64,000 bases of DNA, taken from NCBI GenBank assembly GCA_944472155.2, contig OX235277.1, forward strand, positions 14,332,804 to 14,396,803, given 5' to 3'. A model generated the notes under the pieces. It did not search any database. It saw only the letters and a list, made by a program, of their open reading frames with translations, and had not been told where the DNA came from. Shown here in pieces: positions 24,653-39,600 of the stretch. A program made the position numbers and the translations under genes. This stretch comes from Trichobilharzia szidati (Eukaryota; Platyhelminthes; Trematoda; Strigeidida; Schistosomatidae). Every line of letters begins with the position of its first letter. Within the stretch, counting starts at the first letter, position 1.

Positions 24653-27600
24653 GAGACCTTGTTTCGTCGTCTGACTCGAATTTCGACAACTTTGCCGCGT
24701 CTCACTACGTGTGCTACACACCGAGAGCACCAATAAGCGTTCGCAGGTACGAATCGGCTACGTAAGTTGGCGCACGCCTTCTGGTGTAACCCCTCACCCG
24801 GTAGGATATGCATACACGTCTTGAAGGTGGAAGGGTCTTTCGTCATTTCAAATAAACGAGCGGAGTCAGTATTTCGATATGCAACGAAAAGCGTCATTCT
24901 CCTCTTCATAACTCTTGAACAGCTGCTACGTTTCGCCAGAAAATTTCTGTGCTCTTCACGTCTGTCAATATCTACTGAAATATTGACAAAGAGGAATTCG
25001 TTGTTGACAAGTATATTCCGAGGGCTGTGCCGTGTTCCACTATGCATGCTATATGGCGAAGTTGCCTCAGAACTCAGAGTGGAAACAGGCGAAGCATTGC
25101 AAATCGGTGAACCGCTTGGAAATGACGCAGGGATGACAAAGAATGCTATCGTTATGAATAGTTTGCCAGGTTGAGTGTGGTTAGATGGCTCACGCTGGAT
25201 TCTCCGGCTACTATCCATCAACCCGACAGCTCGTAAGCCGTAAGCTACGTGTACACGGTATCAGCGTGAGTTCTACTATTGTGTTAGCACCCCCTTATGA
25301 CTGTGGATGGTTTCCTATTGTCTTGGTAGATGTACACAGGCTATACGCGTGCTGAAGTGGTTGACAGAGATAACGAGTTCACTAAATCCAGCGTGTGCTG
25401 GCTTCGCCAGTGTTGGCTTGTGTCACCGAAGCGTTGTTATGCACGCTGCTCTCGCCTATAATAAGGCGATTGGCTAGTCTCGTATGCAAGGTGGGCGGTA
25501 ATGGGTTGTCCGGTGCAGTGCATAGGTGATTTGCGCGATCACCGATTGGTGTGACTGTGCTCAGCCTTGCATTACCATAAGTGTTGACGGTGTGTATCCT
25601 CTCATTGGCGATTATCCTCACAAGTGCTCGTGACACGCGCCGATACTGCAACCCCATCTCGACTCGGAAGATGCAGGGATTTGTGTATTCGGTTCTTCTG
25701 TAAAGCGATGCCCGTTCGATGTGTGGATATTTTCGTTGATAACCTGGTTGTCCGCGCATGCAGATACACGCATCACCTAGAGGGTAATGTATGTGTGCGC
25801 AACTTCAAACCGAGAGTCATTGAGACTGTCAATTCTTCGGTACTGAGGGTATAATTCAGCGGATCATATATACTAAACGGATAACTGTGTTAAATTCAAG
25901 GCCGGGACAAACAACCACACTCTAAGTGGCACCGAGGCGTGTGCGTCTACTCGAACAGAACCAACCGACAGCAGTTTCGGCTGTCCGTTGAATTCCATGT
26001 TGGCTCTGGATAAACGCGATTATAGCAGGAGACCTTGTTTCGTCGTCTGACTCGAATTTCGACAACTTTGCCGCGTCTCACTACGTGTGCTACACACCGA
26101 GAGCACCAATAAGCGTTCGCAGGTACGAATCGGCTACGTAAGTTGGCGCACGCCTTCTGGTGTAACCCCTCACCCGGTAGGATATGCATACACGTCTTGA
26201 AGGTGGAAGGGTCTTTCGTCATTTCAAATAAACGAGCGGAGTCAGTATTTCGATATGCAACGAAAAGCGTCATTCTCCTCTTCATAACTCTTGAACAGCT
26301 GCTACGTTTCGCCAGAAAATTTCTGTGCTCTTCACGTCTGTCAATATCTACTGAAATATTGACAAAGAGGAATTCGTTGTTGACAAGTATATTCCGAGGG
26401 CTGTGCCGTGTTCCACTATGCATGCTATATGGCGAAGTTGCCTCAGAACTCAGAGTGGAAACAGGCGAAGCATTGCAAATCGGTGAACCGCTTGGAAATG
26501 ACGCAGGGATGACAAAGAATGCTATCGTTATGAATAGTTTGCCAGGTTGAGTGTGGTTAGATGGCTCACGCTGGATTCTCCGGCTACTATCCATCAACCC
26601 GACAGCTCGTAAGCCGTAAGCTACGTGTACACGGTATCAGCGTGAGTTCTACTATTGTGTTAGCACCCCCTTATGACTGTGGATGGTTTCCTATTGTCTT
26701 GGTAGATGTACACAGGCTATACGCGTGCTGAAGTGGTTGACAGAGATAACGAGTTCACTAAATCCAGCGTGTGCTGGCTTCGCCAGTGTTGGCTTGTGTC
26801 ACCGAAGCGTTGTTATGCACGCTGCTCTCGCCTATAATAAGGCGATTGGCTAGTCTCGTATGCAAGGTGGGCGGTAATGGGTTGTCCGGTGCAGTGCATA
26901 GGTGATTTGCGCGATCACCGATTGGTGTGACTGTGCTCAGCCTTGCATTACCATAAGTGTTGACGGTGTGTATCCTCTCATTGGCGATTATCCTCACAAG
27001 TGCTCGTGACACGCGCCGATACTGCAACCCCATCTCGACTCGGAAGATGCAGGGATTTGTGTATTCGGTTCTTCTGTAAAGCGATGCCCGTTCGATGTGT
27101 GGATATTTTCGTTGATAACCTGGTTGTCCGCGCATGCAGATACACGCATCACCTAGAGGGTAATGTATGTGTGCGCAACTTCAAACCGAGAGTCATTGAG
27201 ACTGTCAATTCTTCGGTACTGAGGGTATAATTCAGCGGATCATATATACTAAACGGATAACTGTGTTAAATTCAAGGCCGGGACAAACAACCACACTCTA
27301 AGTGGCACCGAGGCGTGTGCGTCTACTCGAACAGAACCAACCGACAGCAGTTTCGGCTGTCCGTTGAATTCCATGTTGGCTCTGGATAAACGCGATTATA
27401 GCAGGAGACCTTGTTTCGTCGTCTGACTCGAATTTCGACAACTTTGCCGCGTCTCACTACGTGTGCTACACACCGAGAGCACCAATAAGCGTTCGCAGGT
27501 ACGAATCGGCTACGTAAGTTGGCGCACGCCTTCTGGTGTAACCCCTCACCCGGTAGGATATGCATACACGTCTTGAAGGTGGAAGGGTCTTTCGTCATTT

Positions 27601-30600
27601 CAAATAAACGAGCGGAGTCAGTATTTCGATATGCAACGAAAAGCGTCATTCTCCTCTTCATAACTCTTGAACAGCTGCTACGTTTCGCCAGAAAATTTCT
27701 GTGCTCTTCACGTCTGTCAATATCTACTGAAATATTGACAAAGAGGAATTCGTTGTTGACAAGTATATTCCGAGGGCTGTGCCGTGTTCCACTATGCATG
27801 CTATATGGCGAAGTTGCCTCAGAACTCAGAGTGGAAACAGGCGAAGCATTGCAAATCGGTGAACCGCTTGGAAATGACGCAGGGATGACAAAGAATGCTA
27901 TCGTTATGAATAGTTTGCCAGGTTGAGTGTGGTTAGATGGCTCACGCTGGATTCTCCGGCTACTATCCATCAACCCGACAGCTCGTAAGCCGTAAGCTAC
28001 GTGTACACGGTATCAGCGTGAGTTCTACTATTGTGTTAGCACCCCCTTATGACTGTGGATGGTTTCCTATTGTCTTGGTAGATGTACACAGGCTATACGC
28101 GTGCTGAAGTGGTTGATAGAGATAACGAGTTCACTAAATCCAGCGTGTGCTGGCTTCGCCAGTGTTGGCTTGTGTCACCGAAGCGTTGTTATGCACGCTG
28201 CTCTCGCCTATAATAAGGCGATTGGCTAGTCTCGTATGCAAGGTGGGCGGTAATGGGTTGTCCGGTGCAGTGCATAGGTGATTTGCGCGATCACCGATTG
28301 GTGTGACTGTGGTCAGCCTTGCATTACCATAAGTGTTGACGGTGTGTATCCTCTCATTGGCGATTATCCTCACAAGTGCTCGTGACACGCGCCGATACTG
28401 CAGCCCCATCTCGACTCGGAAGATGCAGGGATTTGTGTATTCGGTTCTTCTGTAAAGCGATGCCCATTCGATGTGTGGATATTTTCGTTGATAACCTGGT
28501 TGTCCGCGCATGCAGATACACGCATCACCTAGAGGGTAATGTATGTGTGCGCAACTTCAAACCGAGAGTCATTGAGACTGTCAATTCTTCGGTACTGCGG
28601 GTATAATTCAGCGGATCATATATACTAAACGGATAACTGTGTTAAATTCAAGGCCGGGACAAACAACCACACTCTAAGTGGCACCGAGGCGTGTGCGTCT
28701 ACTCGAACAGAACCAACCGACAGCAGTTTCGGCTGTCCGTTGAATTCCATGTTGGCTCTGGATAAACGCGATTATAGCAGGAGACCTTGTTTCGTCGTCT
28801 GGCTCGAATTTCGACAACTTTGCCGCGTCTCACTACGTGTGCTACACACCGAGAGCACCAATAAGCGTTCGCAGGTACGAATCGGCTACGTAAGTTGGCG
28901 CACGCCTTCTGGTGTAACCCCTCACCCGGTAGGATATGCATACACGTCTTGAAGGTGGAAGGGTCTTTCGTCATTTCAAATAAACGAGCGGAGTCAGTAT
29001 TTCGATATGCAACGAAAAGCGTCATTCTCCTCTTCATAACTCTTGAACAGCTGCTACGTTTCGCCAGAAAATTTCTGTGCTCTTCACGTCTGTCAATATC
29101 TACTGAAATATTGACAAAGAGGAATTCGTTGTTGACAAGTATATTCCGAGGGCTGTGCCGTGTTCCACTATGCATGCTATATGGCGAAGTTGCCTCAGAA
29201 CTCAGAGTGGAAACAGGCGAAGCATTGCAAATCGGTGAACCGCTTGGAAATGACGCAGGGATGACAAAGAATGCTATCGTTATGATTAGTTTGCCAGGTT
29301 GAGTGTGGTTAGATGGCTCACCCTGGATTCTCCGGCTACTATCCATCAACCCGACAGCTCGTAAGCCGTAAGCTACGTGTACACGGTATCAGCGTGAGTT
29401 CTACTATTGTGTTAGCACCCCCTTATGACTGTGGATGGTTTCCTATTGTCTTGGTAGATGTACACAGGCTATACGCGTGCTGGAGTGGTTGACAGAGATA
29501 ACGAGTTCACTAAATCCAGCGTGTGCTGGCTTCGCCAGTGTTGGCTTGTGTCACCGAAGCGTTGTTATGCACGCTGCTCTCGCCTATAATACGGCGATTG
29601 GCTAGTCTCGTATGCAAGGTGGGCGGTAATGGGTTGTCCGGTGCAGTGCATAGGTGATTTGCGCGATCACCGATTGGTGTGACTGTGCTCAGCCTTGCAT
29701 TACCATAAGTGTTGACGGTGTGTATCCTCTCATTGGCGATTATCCTCACAAGTGCTCGTGACACGCGCCGATACTGCAACCCCATCTCGACTCGGAAGAT
29801 GCAGGGATTTGTGTATTCGGTTCTTCTGTAAAGCGATGCCCATTCGATGTGTGGATATTTTCGTTGATAACCTGGTTGTCCGCGCATGCAGATACACGCA
29901 TCACCTAGAGGGTAATGTATGTGTGCGCAACTTCAAACCGAGAGTCATTGAGACTGTCAATTCTTCGGTACTGAGGGTATAATTCAGCGGATCATATATA
30001 CTAAACGGATAACTGTGTTAAATTCAAGGCCGGGACAAACAACCACACTCTAAGTGGCACCGAGGCGTGTGCGTCTACTCGAACAGAACCAACCGACAGC
30101 AGTTTCGGCTGTCCGTTGAATTCCATGTTGGCTCTGGATAAACGCGATTATAGCAGGAGACCTTGTTTCGTCGTCTGACTCGAATTTCGACAACTTTGCC
30201 GCGTCTCACTACGTGTGCTACACACCGAGAGCACCAATAAGCGTTCGCAGGTACGAATCGGCTACGTAAGTTGGCGCACGCCTTCTGGTGTAACCCCTCA
30301 CCCGGTAGGATATGCATACACGTCTTGAAGGTGGAAGGGTCTTTCGTCATTTCAAATAAACGAGCGGAGTCAGTATTTCGATATGCAACGAAAAGCGTCA
30401 TTCTCCTCTTCATAACTCTTGAACAGCTGCTACGTTTCGCCAGAAAATTTCTGTGCTCTTCACGTCTGTCAATATCTACTGAAATATTGACAAAGAGGAA
30501 TTCGTTGTTGACAAGTATATTCCGAGGGCTGTGCCGTGTTCCACTATGCATGCTATATGGCGAAGTTGCCTCAGAACTCAGAGTGGAAACAGGCGAAGCA

Positions 30601-33600
30601 TTGCAAATCGGTGAACCGCTTGGAAATGACGCAGGGATGACAAAGAATGCTATCGTTATGATTAGTTTGCCAGGTTGAGTGTGGTTAGATGGCTCACGCT
30701 GGATTCTCCGGCTACTATCCATCAACCCGACAGCTCGTAAGCCGTAAGCTACGTGTACACGGTATCAGCGTGAGTTCTACTATTGTGTTAGCACCCCCTT
30801 ATGACTGTGGATGGTTTCCTATTGTCTTGGTAGATGTACACAGGCTATACGCGTGCTGGAGTGGTTGACAGAGATAACGAGTTCACTAAATCCAGCGTGT
30901 GCTGGCTTCGCCAGTGTTGGCTTGTGTCACCGAAGCGTTGTTATGCACGCTGCTCTCGCCTATAATACGGCGATTGGCTAGTCTCGTATGCAAGGTGGGC
31001 GGTAATGGGTTGTCCGGTGCAGTGCATAGGTGATTTGCGCGATCACCGATTGGTGTGACTGTGCTCAGCCTTGCATTACCATAAGTGTTGACGGTGTGTA
31101 TCCTCTCATTGGCGATTATCCTCACAAGTGCTCGTGACACGCGCCGATACTGCAACCCCATCTCGACTCGGAAGATGCAGGGATTTGTGTATTCGGTTCT
31201 TCTGTAAAGCGATGCCCATTCGATGTGTGGATATTTTCGTTGATAACCTGGTTGTCCGCGCATGCAGATACACGCATCACCTAGAGGGTAATGTATGTGT
31301 GCGCAACTTCAAACCGAGAGTCATTGAGACTGTCAATTCTTCGGTACTGAGGGTATAATTCAGCGGATCATATATACTAAACGGATAACTGTGTTAAATT
31401 CAAGGCCGGGACAAACAACCACACTCTAAGTGGCACCGAGGCGTGTGCGTCTACTCGAACAGAACCAACCGACAGCAGTTTCGGCTGTCCGTTGAATTCC
31501 ATGTTGGCTCTGGATAAACGCGATTATAGCAGGAGACCTTGTTTCGTCGTCTGACTCGAATTTCGACAACTTTGCCGCGTCTCACTACGTGTGCTACACA
31601 CCGAGAGCACCAATAAGCGTTCGCAGGTACGAATCGGCTACGTAAGTTGGCGCACGCCTTCTGGTGTAACCCCTCACCCGGTAGGATATGCATACACGTC
31701 TTGAAGGTGGAAGGGTCTTTCGTCATTTCAAATAAACGAGCGGAGTCAGTATTTCGATATGCAACGAAAAGCGTCATTCTCCTCTTCATAACTCTTGAAC
31801 AGCTGCTACGTTTCGCCAGAAAATTTCTGTGCTCTTCACGTCTGTCAATATCTACTGAAATATTGACAAAGAGGAATTCGTTGTTGACAAGTATATTCCG
31901 AGGGCTGTGCCGTGTTCCACTATGCATGCTATATGGCGAAGTTGCCTCAGAACTCAGAGTGGAAACAGGCGAAGCATTGCAAATCGGTGAACCGCTTGGA
32001 AATGACGCAGGGATGACAAAGAATGCTATCGTTATGATTAGTTTGCCAGGTTGAGTGTGGTTAGATGGCTCACCCTGGATTCTCCGGCTACTATCCATCA
32101 ACCCGACAGCTCCTAAGCCATAAGCTACGTGTACACGGTATCAGCGTGAGTTCTACTATTGTGTTAGCACCCCCTTATGACTGTGGATGGTTTCCTATTG
32201 TCTTGGTAGATGTACACAGGCTATACGCGTGCTGGAGTGGTTGACAGAGATAACGAGTTCACTAAATCCAGCGTGTGCTGGCTTCGCCAGTGTTGGCTTG
32301 TGTCACCGAAGCGTTGTTATGCACGCTGCTCTCGCCTATAATAAGGCGTTTGGCTAGTCTCGTATGCAAGGTGGGCGGTAATGGGTTGTCCGGTGCAGTG
32401 CATAGGTGATTTGCGCGATCACCGATTGGTGTGACTGTGCTCAGCCTTGCATTACCATAAGTGTTGACGGTGTGTATCCTCTCATTGGCGATTATCCTCA
32501 CAAGTGCTCGTGACACGCGCCGATACTGCAACCCCATCTCGACTCGGAAGATGCAGGGATTTGTGTATTCGGTTCTTCTGTAAAGCGATGCCCATTCGAT
32601 GTGTGGATATTTTCGTTGATAACCTGGTTGTCCGCGCATGCAGATACACGCATCACCTAGAGGGTAATGTATGTGTGCGCAACTTCAAACCGAGAGTCAT
32701 TGAGACTGTCAATTCTTCGGTACTGAGGGTATAATTCAGCGGATCATATATACTAAACGGATAACTGTGTTAAATTCAAGGCCGGGACAAACAACCACAC
32801 TCTAAGTGGCACCGAGGCGTGTGCGTCTACTCGAACAGAACCAACCGACAGCAGTTTCGGCTGTCCGTTGAATTCCATGTTGGCTCTGGATAAACGCGAT
32901 TATAGCAGGAGACCTTGTTTCGTCGTCTGGCTCGAATTTCGACAACTTTGCCGCGTCTCACTACGTGTGCTACACACCGAGAGCACCAATAAGCGTTCGC
33001 AGGTACGAATCGGCTACGTAAGTTGGCGCACGCCTTCTGGTGTAACCCCTCACCCGGTAGGATATGCATACACGTCTTGAAGGTGGAAGGGTCTTTCGTC
33101 ATTTCAAATAAACGAGCGGAGTCAGTATTTCGATATGCAACGAAAAGCGTCATTCTCCTCTTCATAACTCTTGAACAGCTGCTACGTTTCGCCAGAAAAT
33201 TTCTGTGCTCTTCACGTCTGTCAATATCTACTGAAATATTGACAAAGAGGAATTCGTTGTTGACAAGTATATTCCGAGGGCTGTGCCGTGTTCCACTATG
33301 CATGCTATATGGCGAAGTTGCCTCAGAACTCAGAGTGGAAACAGGCGAAGCATTGCAAATCGGTGAACCGCTTGGAAATGACGCAGGGATGACAAAGAAT
33401 GCTATCGTTATGATTAGTTTGCCAGGTTGAGTGTGGTTAGATGGCTCACCCTGGATTCTCCGGCTACTATCCATCAACCCGACAGCTCCTAAGCCATAAG
33501 CTACGTGTACACGGTATCAGCGTGAGTTCTACTATTGTGTTAGCACCCCCTTATGACTGTGGATGGTTTCCTATTGTCTTGGTAGATGTACACAGGCTAT

Positions 33601-36600
33601 ACGCGTGCTGGAGTGGTTGACAGAGATAACGAGTTCACTAAATCCAGCGTGTGCTGGCTTCGCCAGTGTTGGCTTGTGTCACCGAAGCGTTGTTATGCAC
33701 GCTGCTCTCGCCTATAATACGGCGATTGGCTAGTCTCGTATGCAAGGTGGGCGGTAATGGGTTGTCCGGTGCCGTGCATAGGTGATTTGCGCGATCACCG
33801 ATTGGTGTGACTGTGCTCAGCCTTGCATTACCATAAGTGTTGACGGTGTGTATCCTCTCATTGGCGATTATCCTCACAAGTGCTCGTGACACGCGCCGAT
33901 ACTGCAACCCCATCTCGACTCGGAAGATGCAGGGATTTGTGTATTCGGTTCTTCTGTAAAGCGATGCCCATTCGATGTGTGGATATTTTCGTTGATAACC
34001 TGATTGTCCGCGCATGCAGATACACGCATCACCTAGAGGGTAATGTATGTGTGCGCAACTTCAAACCGAGAGTCATTGAGACTGTCAATTCTTCGGTACT
34101 GAGGGTATAATTCAGCGGATCATATATACTAAACGGATAACTGTGTTAAATTCAAGGCCGGGACAAACAACCACACTCTAAGTGGCACCGAGGCGTGTGC
34201 GTCTACTCGAACAGAACCAACCGACAGCAGTTTCGGCTGTCCGTTGAATTCCATGTTGGCTCTGGATAAACGCGATTATAGCAGGAGACCTTGTTTCGTC
34301 GTCTGACTCGAATTTCGACAACTTTGCCGCGTCTCACTACGTGTGCTACACACCGAGAGCACCAATAAGCGTTCGCAGGTACGAATCGGCTACGTAAGTT
34401 GGCGCACGCCTTCTGGTGTAACCCCTCACCCGGTAGGATATGCATACACGTCTTGAAGGTGGAAGGGTCTTTCGTCATTTCAAATAAACGAGCGGAGTCA
34501 GTATTTCGATATGCAACGAAAAGCGTCATTCTCCTCTTCATAACTCTTGAACAGCTGCTACGTTTCGCCAGAAAATTTCTGTGCTCTTCACGTCTGTCAA
34601 TATCTACTGAAATATTGACAAAGAGGAATTCGTTGTTGACAAGTATATTCCGAGGGCTGTGCCGTGTTCCACTATGCATGCTATATGGCGAAGTTGCCTC
34701 AGAACTCAGAGTGGAAACAGGCGAAGCATTGCAAATCGGTGAACCGCTTGGAAATGACGCAGGGATGACAAAGAATGCTATCGTTATGATTAGTTTGCCA
34801 GGTTGAGTGTGGTTAGATGGCTCACCCTGGATTCTCCGGCTACTATCCATCAACCCGACAGCTCCTAAGCCATAAGCTACGTGTACACGGTATCAGCGTG
34901 AGTTCTACTATTGTGTTAGCACCCCCTTATGACTGTGGATGGTTTCCTATTGTCTTGGTAGATGTACACAGGCTATACGCGTGCTGGAGTGGTTGACAGA
35001 GATAACGAGTTCACTAAATCCAGCGTGTGCTGGCTTCGCCAGTGTTGGCTTGTGTCACCGAAGCGTTGTTATGCACGCTGCTCTCGCCTATAATACGGCG
35101 ATTGGCTAGTCTCGTATGCAAGGTGGGCGGTAATGGGTTGTCCGGTGCAGTGCATAGGTGATTTGCGCGATCACCGATTGGTGTGACTGTGCTCAGCCTT
35201 GCATTACCATAAGTGTTGACGGTGTGTATCCTCTCATTGGCGATTATCCTCACAAGTGCTCGTGACACGCGCCGATACTGCAACCCCATCTCGACTCGGA
35301 AGATGCAGGGATTTGTGTATTCGGTTCTTCTGTAAAGCGATGCCCATTCGATGTGTGGATATTTTCGTTGATAACCTGGTTGTCCGCGCATGCAGATACA
35401 CGCATCACCTAGAGGGTAATGTATGTGTGCGCAACTTCAAACCGAGAGTCATTGAGACTGTCAATTCTTCGGTACTGAGGGTATAATTCAGCGGATCATA
35501 TATACTAAACGGATAACTGTGTTAAATTCAAGGCCGGGACAAACAACCACACTCTAAGTGGCACCGAGGCGTGTGCGTCTACTCGAACAGAACCAACCGA
35601 CAGCAGTTTCGGCTGTCCGTTGAATTCCATGTTGGCTCTGGATAAACGCGATTATAGCAGGAGACCTTGTTTCGTCGTCTGGCTCGAATTTCGACAACTT
35701 TGCCGCGTCTCACTACGTGTGCTACACACCGAGAGCACCGATAAGCGTTCGCAGGTACGAATCGGCTACGTAAGTTGGCGCACGCCTTCTGGTGTAACCC
35801 CTCACCCGGTAGGATATGCATACACGTCTTGAAGGTGGAAGGGTCTTTCGTCATTTCAAATAAACGAGCGGAGTCAGTATTTCGATATGCAACGAAAAGC
35901 GTCATTCTCCTCTTCATAACTCTTGAACAGCTGCTACGTTTCGCCAGAAAATTTCTGTGCTCTTCACGTCTGTCAATATCTACTGAAATATTGACAAAGA
36001 GGAATTCGTTGTTGACAAGTATATTCCGAGGGCTGTGCCGTGTTCCACTATGCATGCTATATGGCGAAGTTGCCTCAGAACTCAGAGTGGAAACAGGCGA
36101 AGCATTGCAAATCGGTGAACCGCTTGGAAATGACGCAGGGATGACAAAGAATGCTATCGTTATGATTAGTTTGCCAGGTTGAGTGTGGTTAGATGGCTCA
36201 CCCTGGATTCCCCGGCTACTATCCATCAACCCGACAGCTCCTAAGCCATAAGCTACGTGTACACGGTATCAGCGTGAGTTCTACTATTGTGTTAGCACCC
36301 CCTTATGACTGTGGATGGTTTCCTATTGTCTTGGTAGATGTACACAGGCTATACGCGTGCTGGAGTGGTTGACAGAGATAACGAGTTCACTAAATCCAGC
36401 GTGTGCTGGCTTCGCCAGTGTTGGCTTGTGTCACCGAAGCGTTGTTATGCACGCTGCTCTCGCCTATAATACGGCGATTGGCTAGTCTCGTATGCAAGGT
36501 GGGCGGTAATGGGTTGTCCGGTGCAGTGCATAGGTGATTTGCGCGATCACCGATTGGTGTGACTGTGCTCAGCCTTGCATTACCATAAGTGTTGACGGTG

Positions 36601-39600
36601 TGTATCCTCTCATTGGCGATTATCCTCACAAGTGCTCGTGACACGCGCCGATACTGCAACCCCATCTCGACTCGGAAGATGCAGGGATTTGTGTATTCGG
36701 TTCTTCTGTAAAGCGATGCCCATTCGATGTGTGGATATTTTCGTTGATAACCTGGTTGTCCGCGCATGCAGATACACGCATCACCTAGAGGGTAATGTAT
36801 GTGTGCGCAACTTCAAACCGAGAGTCATTGAGACTGTCAATTCTTCGGTACTGAGGGTATAATTCAGCGGATCATATATACTAAACGGATAACTGTGTTA
36901 AATTCAAGGCCGGGACAAACAACCACACTCTAAGTGGCACCGAGGCGTGTGCGTCTACTCGAACAGAACCAACCGACAGCAGTTTCGGCTGTCCGTTGAA
37001 TTCCATGTTGGCTCTGGATAAACGCGATTATAGCAGGAGACCTTGTTTCGTCGTCTGGCTCGAATTTCGACAACTTTGCCGCGTCTCACTACGTGTGCTA
37101 CACACCGAGAGCACCGATAAGCGTTCGCAGGTACGAATCGGCTACGTAAGTTGGCGCACGCCTTCTGGTGTAACCCCTCACCCGGTAGGATATGCATACA
37201 CGTCTTGAAGGTGGAAGGGTCTTTCGTCATTTCAAATAAACGAGCGGAGTCAGTATTTCGATATGCAACGAAAAGCGTCATTCTCCTCTTCATAACTCTT
37301 GAACAGCTGCTACGTTTCGCCAGAAAATTTCTGTGCTCTTCACGTCTGTCAATATCTACTGAAATATTGACAAAGAGGAATTCGTTGTTGACAAGTATAT
37401 TCCGAGGGCTGTGCCGTGTTCCACTATGCATGCTACATGGCGAAGTTGCCTCAGAACTCAGAGTGGAAACAGGCGAAGCATTGCAAATCGGTGAACCGCT
37501 TGGAAATGACGCAGGGATGACAAAGAATGCTATCGTTATGATTAGTTTGCCAGGTTGAGTGTGGTTAGATGGCTCACCCTGGATTCTCCGGCTACTATCC
37601 ATCAACCCGACAGCTCGTAAGCCATAAGCTACGTGTACACGGTATCAGCGTGAGTTCTACTATTGTGTTAGCACCCCCTTATGACTGTGGATGGTTTCCT
37701 ATTGTCTTGGTAGATGTACACAGGCTATACGCGTGCTGGAGTGGTTGACAGAGATAACGAGTTCACTAAATCCAGCGTGTGCTGGCTTCGCCAGTGTTGG
37801 CTTGTGTCACCGAAGCGTTGTTATGCACGCTGCTCTCGCCTATAATACGGCGATTGGCTAGTCTCGTATGCAAGGTGGGCGGTAATGGGTTGTCCGGTGC
37901 AGTGCATAGGTGATTTGCGCGATCACCGATTGGTGTGACTGTGCTCAGCCTTGCATTACCATAAGTGTTGACGGTGTGTATCCTCTCATTGGCGATTATC
38001 CTCACAAGTGCTCGTGACACGCGCCGATACTGCAACCCCATCTCGACTCGGAAGATGCAGGGATTTGTGTATTCGGTTCTTCTGTAAAGCGATGCCCATT
38101 CGATGTGTGGATATTTTCGTTGATAACCTGGTTGTCCGCGCATGCAGATACACGCATCACCTAGAGGGTAATGTATGTGTGCGCAACTTCAAACCGAGAG
38201 TCATTGAGACTGTCAATTCTTCGGTACTGAGGGTATAATTCAGCGGATCATATATACTAAACGGATAACTGTGTTAAATTCAAGGCCGGGACAAACAACC
38301 ACACTCTAAGTGGCACCGAGGCGTGTGCGTCTACTCGAACAGAACCAACCGACAGCAGTTTCGGCTGTCCGTTGAATTCCATGTTGGCTCTGGATAAACG
38401 CGATTATAGCAGGAGACCTTGTTTCGTCGTCTGGCTCGAATTTCGACAACTTTGCCGCGTCTCACTACGTGTGCTACACACCGAGAGCACCGATAAGCGT
38501 TCGCAGGTACGAATCGGCTACGTAAGTTGGCGCACGCCTTCTGGTGTAACCCCTCACCCGGTAGGATATGCATACACGTCTTGAAGGTGGAAGGGTCTTT
38601 CGTCATTTCAAATAAACGAGCGGAGTCAGTATTTCGATATGCAACGAAAAGCGTCATTCTCCTCTTCATAACTCTTGAACAGCTGCTACGTTTCGCCAGA
38701 AAATTTCTGTGCTCTTCACGTCTGTCAATATCTACTGAAATATTGACAAAGAGGAATTCGTTGTTGACAAGTATATTCCGAGGGCTGTGCCGTGTTCCAC
38801 TATGCATGCTACATGGCGAAGTTGCCTCAGAACTCAGAGTGGAAACAGGCGAAGCATTGCAAATCGGTGAACCGCTTGGAAATGACGCAGGGATGACAAA
38901 GAATGCTATCGTTATGATTAGTTTGCCAGGTTGAGTGTGGTTAGATGGCTCACCCTGGATTCTCCGGCTACTATCCATCAACCCGACAGCTCGTAAGCCA
39001 TAAGCTACGTGTACACGGTATCAGCGTGAGTTCTACTATTGTGTTAGCACCCCCTTATGACTGTGGATGGTTTCCTATTGTCTTGGTAGATGTACACAGG
39101 CTATACGCGTGCTGGAGTGGTTGACAGAGATAACGAGTTCACTAAATCCAGCGTGTGCTGGCTTCGCCAGTGTTGGCTTGTGTCACCGAAGCGTTGTTAT
39201 GCACGCTGCTCTCGCCTATAATACGGCGATTGGCTAGTCTCGTATGCAAGGTGGGCGGTAATGGGTTGTCCGGTGCAGTGCATAGGTGATTTGCGCGATC
39301 ACCGATTGGTGTGACTGTGCTCAGCCTTGCATTACCATAAGTGTTGACGGTGTGTATCCTCTCATTGGCGATTATCCTCACAAGTGCTCGTGACACGCGC
39401 CGATACTGCAACCCCATCTCGACTCGGAAGATGCAGGGATTTGTGTATTCGGTTCTTCTGTAAAGCGATGCCCATTCGATGTGTGGATATTTTCGTTGAT
39501 AACCTGGTTGTCCGCGCATGCAGATACACGCATCACCTAGAGGGTAATGTATGTGTGCGCAACTTCAAACCGAGAGTCATTGAGACTGTCAATTCTTCGG

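Noticed and set aside
23833..25221. A real 462-codon gene joining array and reverse transcriptase
   Set aside because: It is explained by an insertion landing in the same frame as the array's minus-strand frame; no start signal or domain supports the array part.
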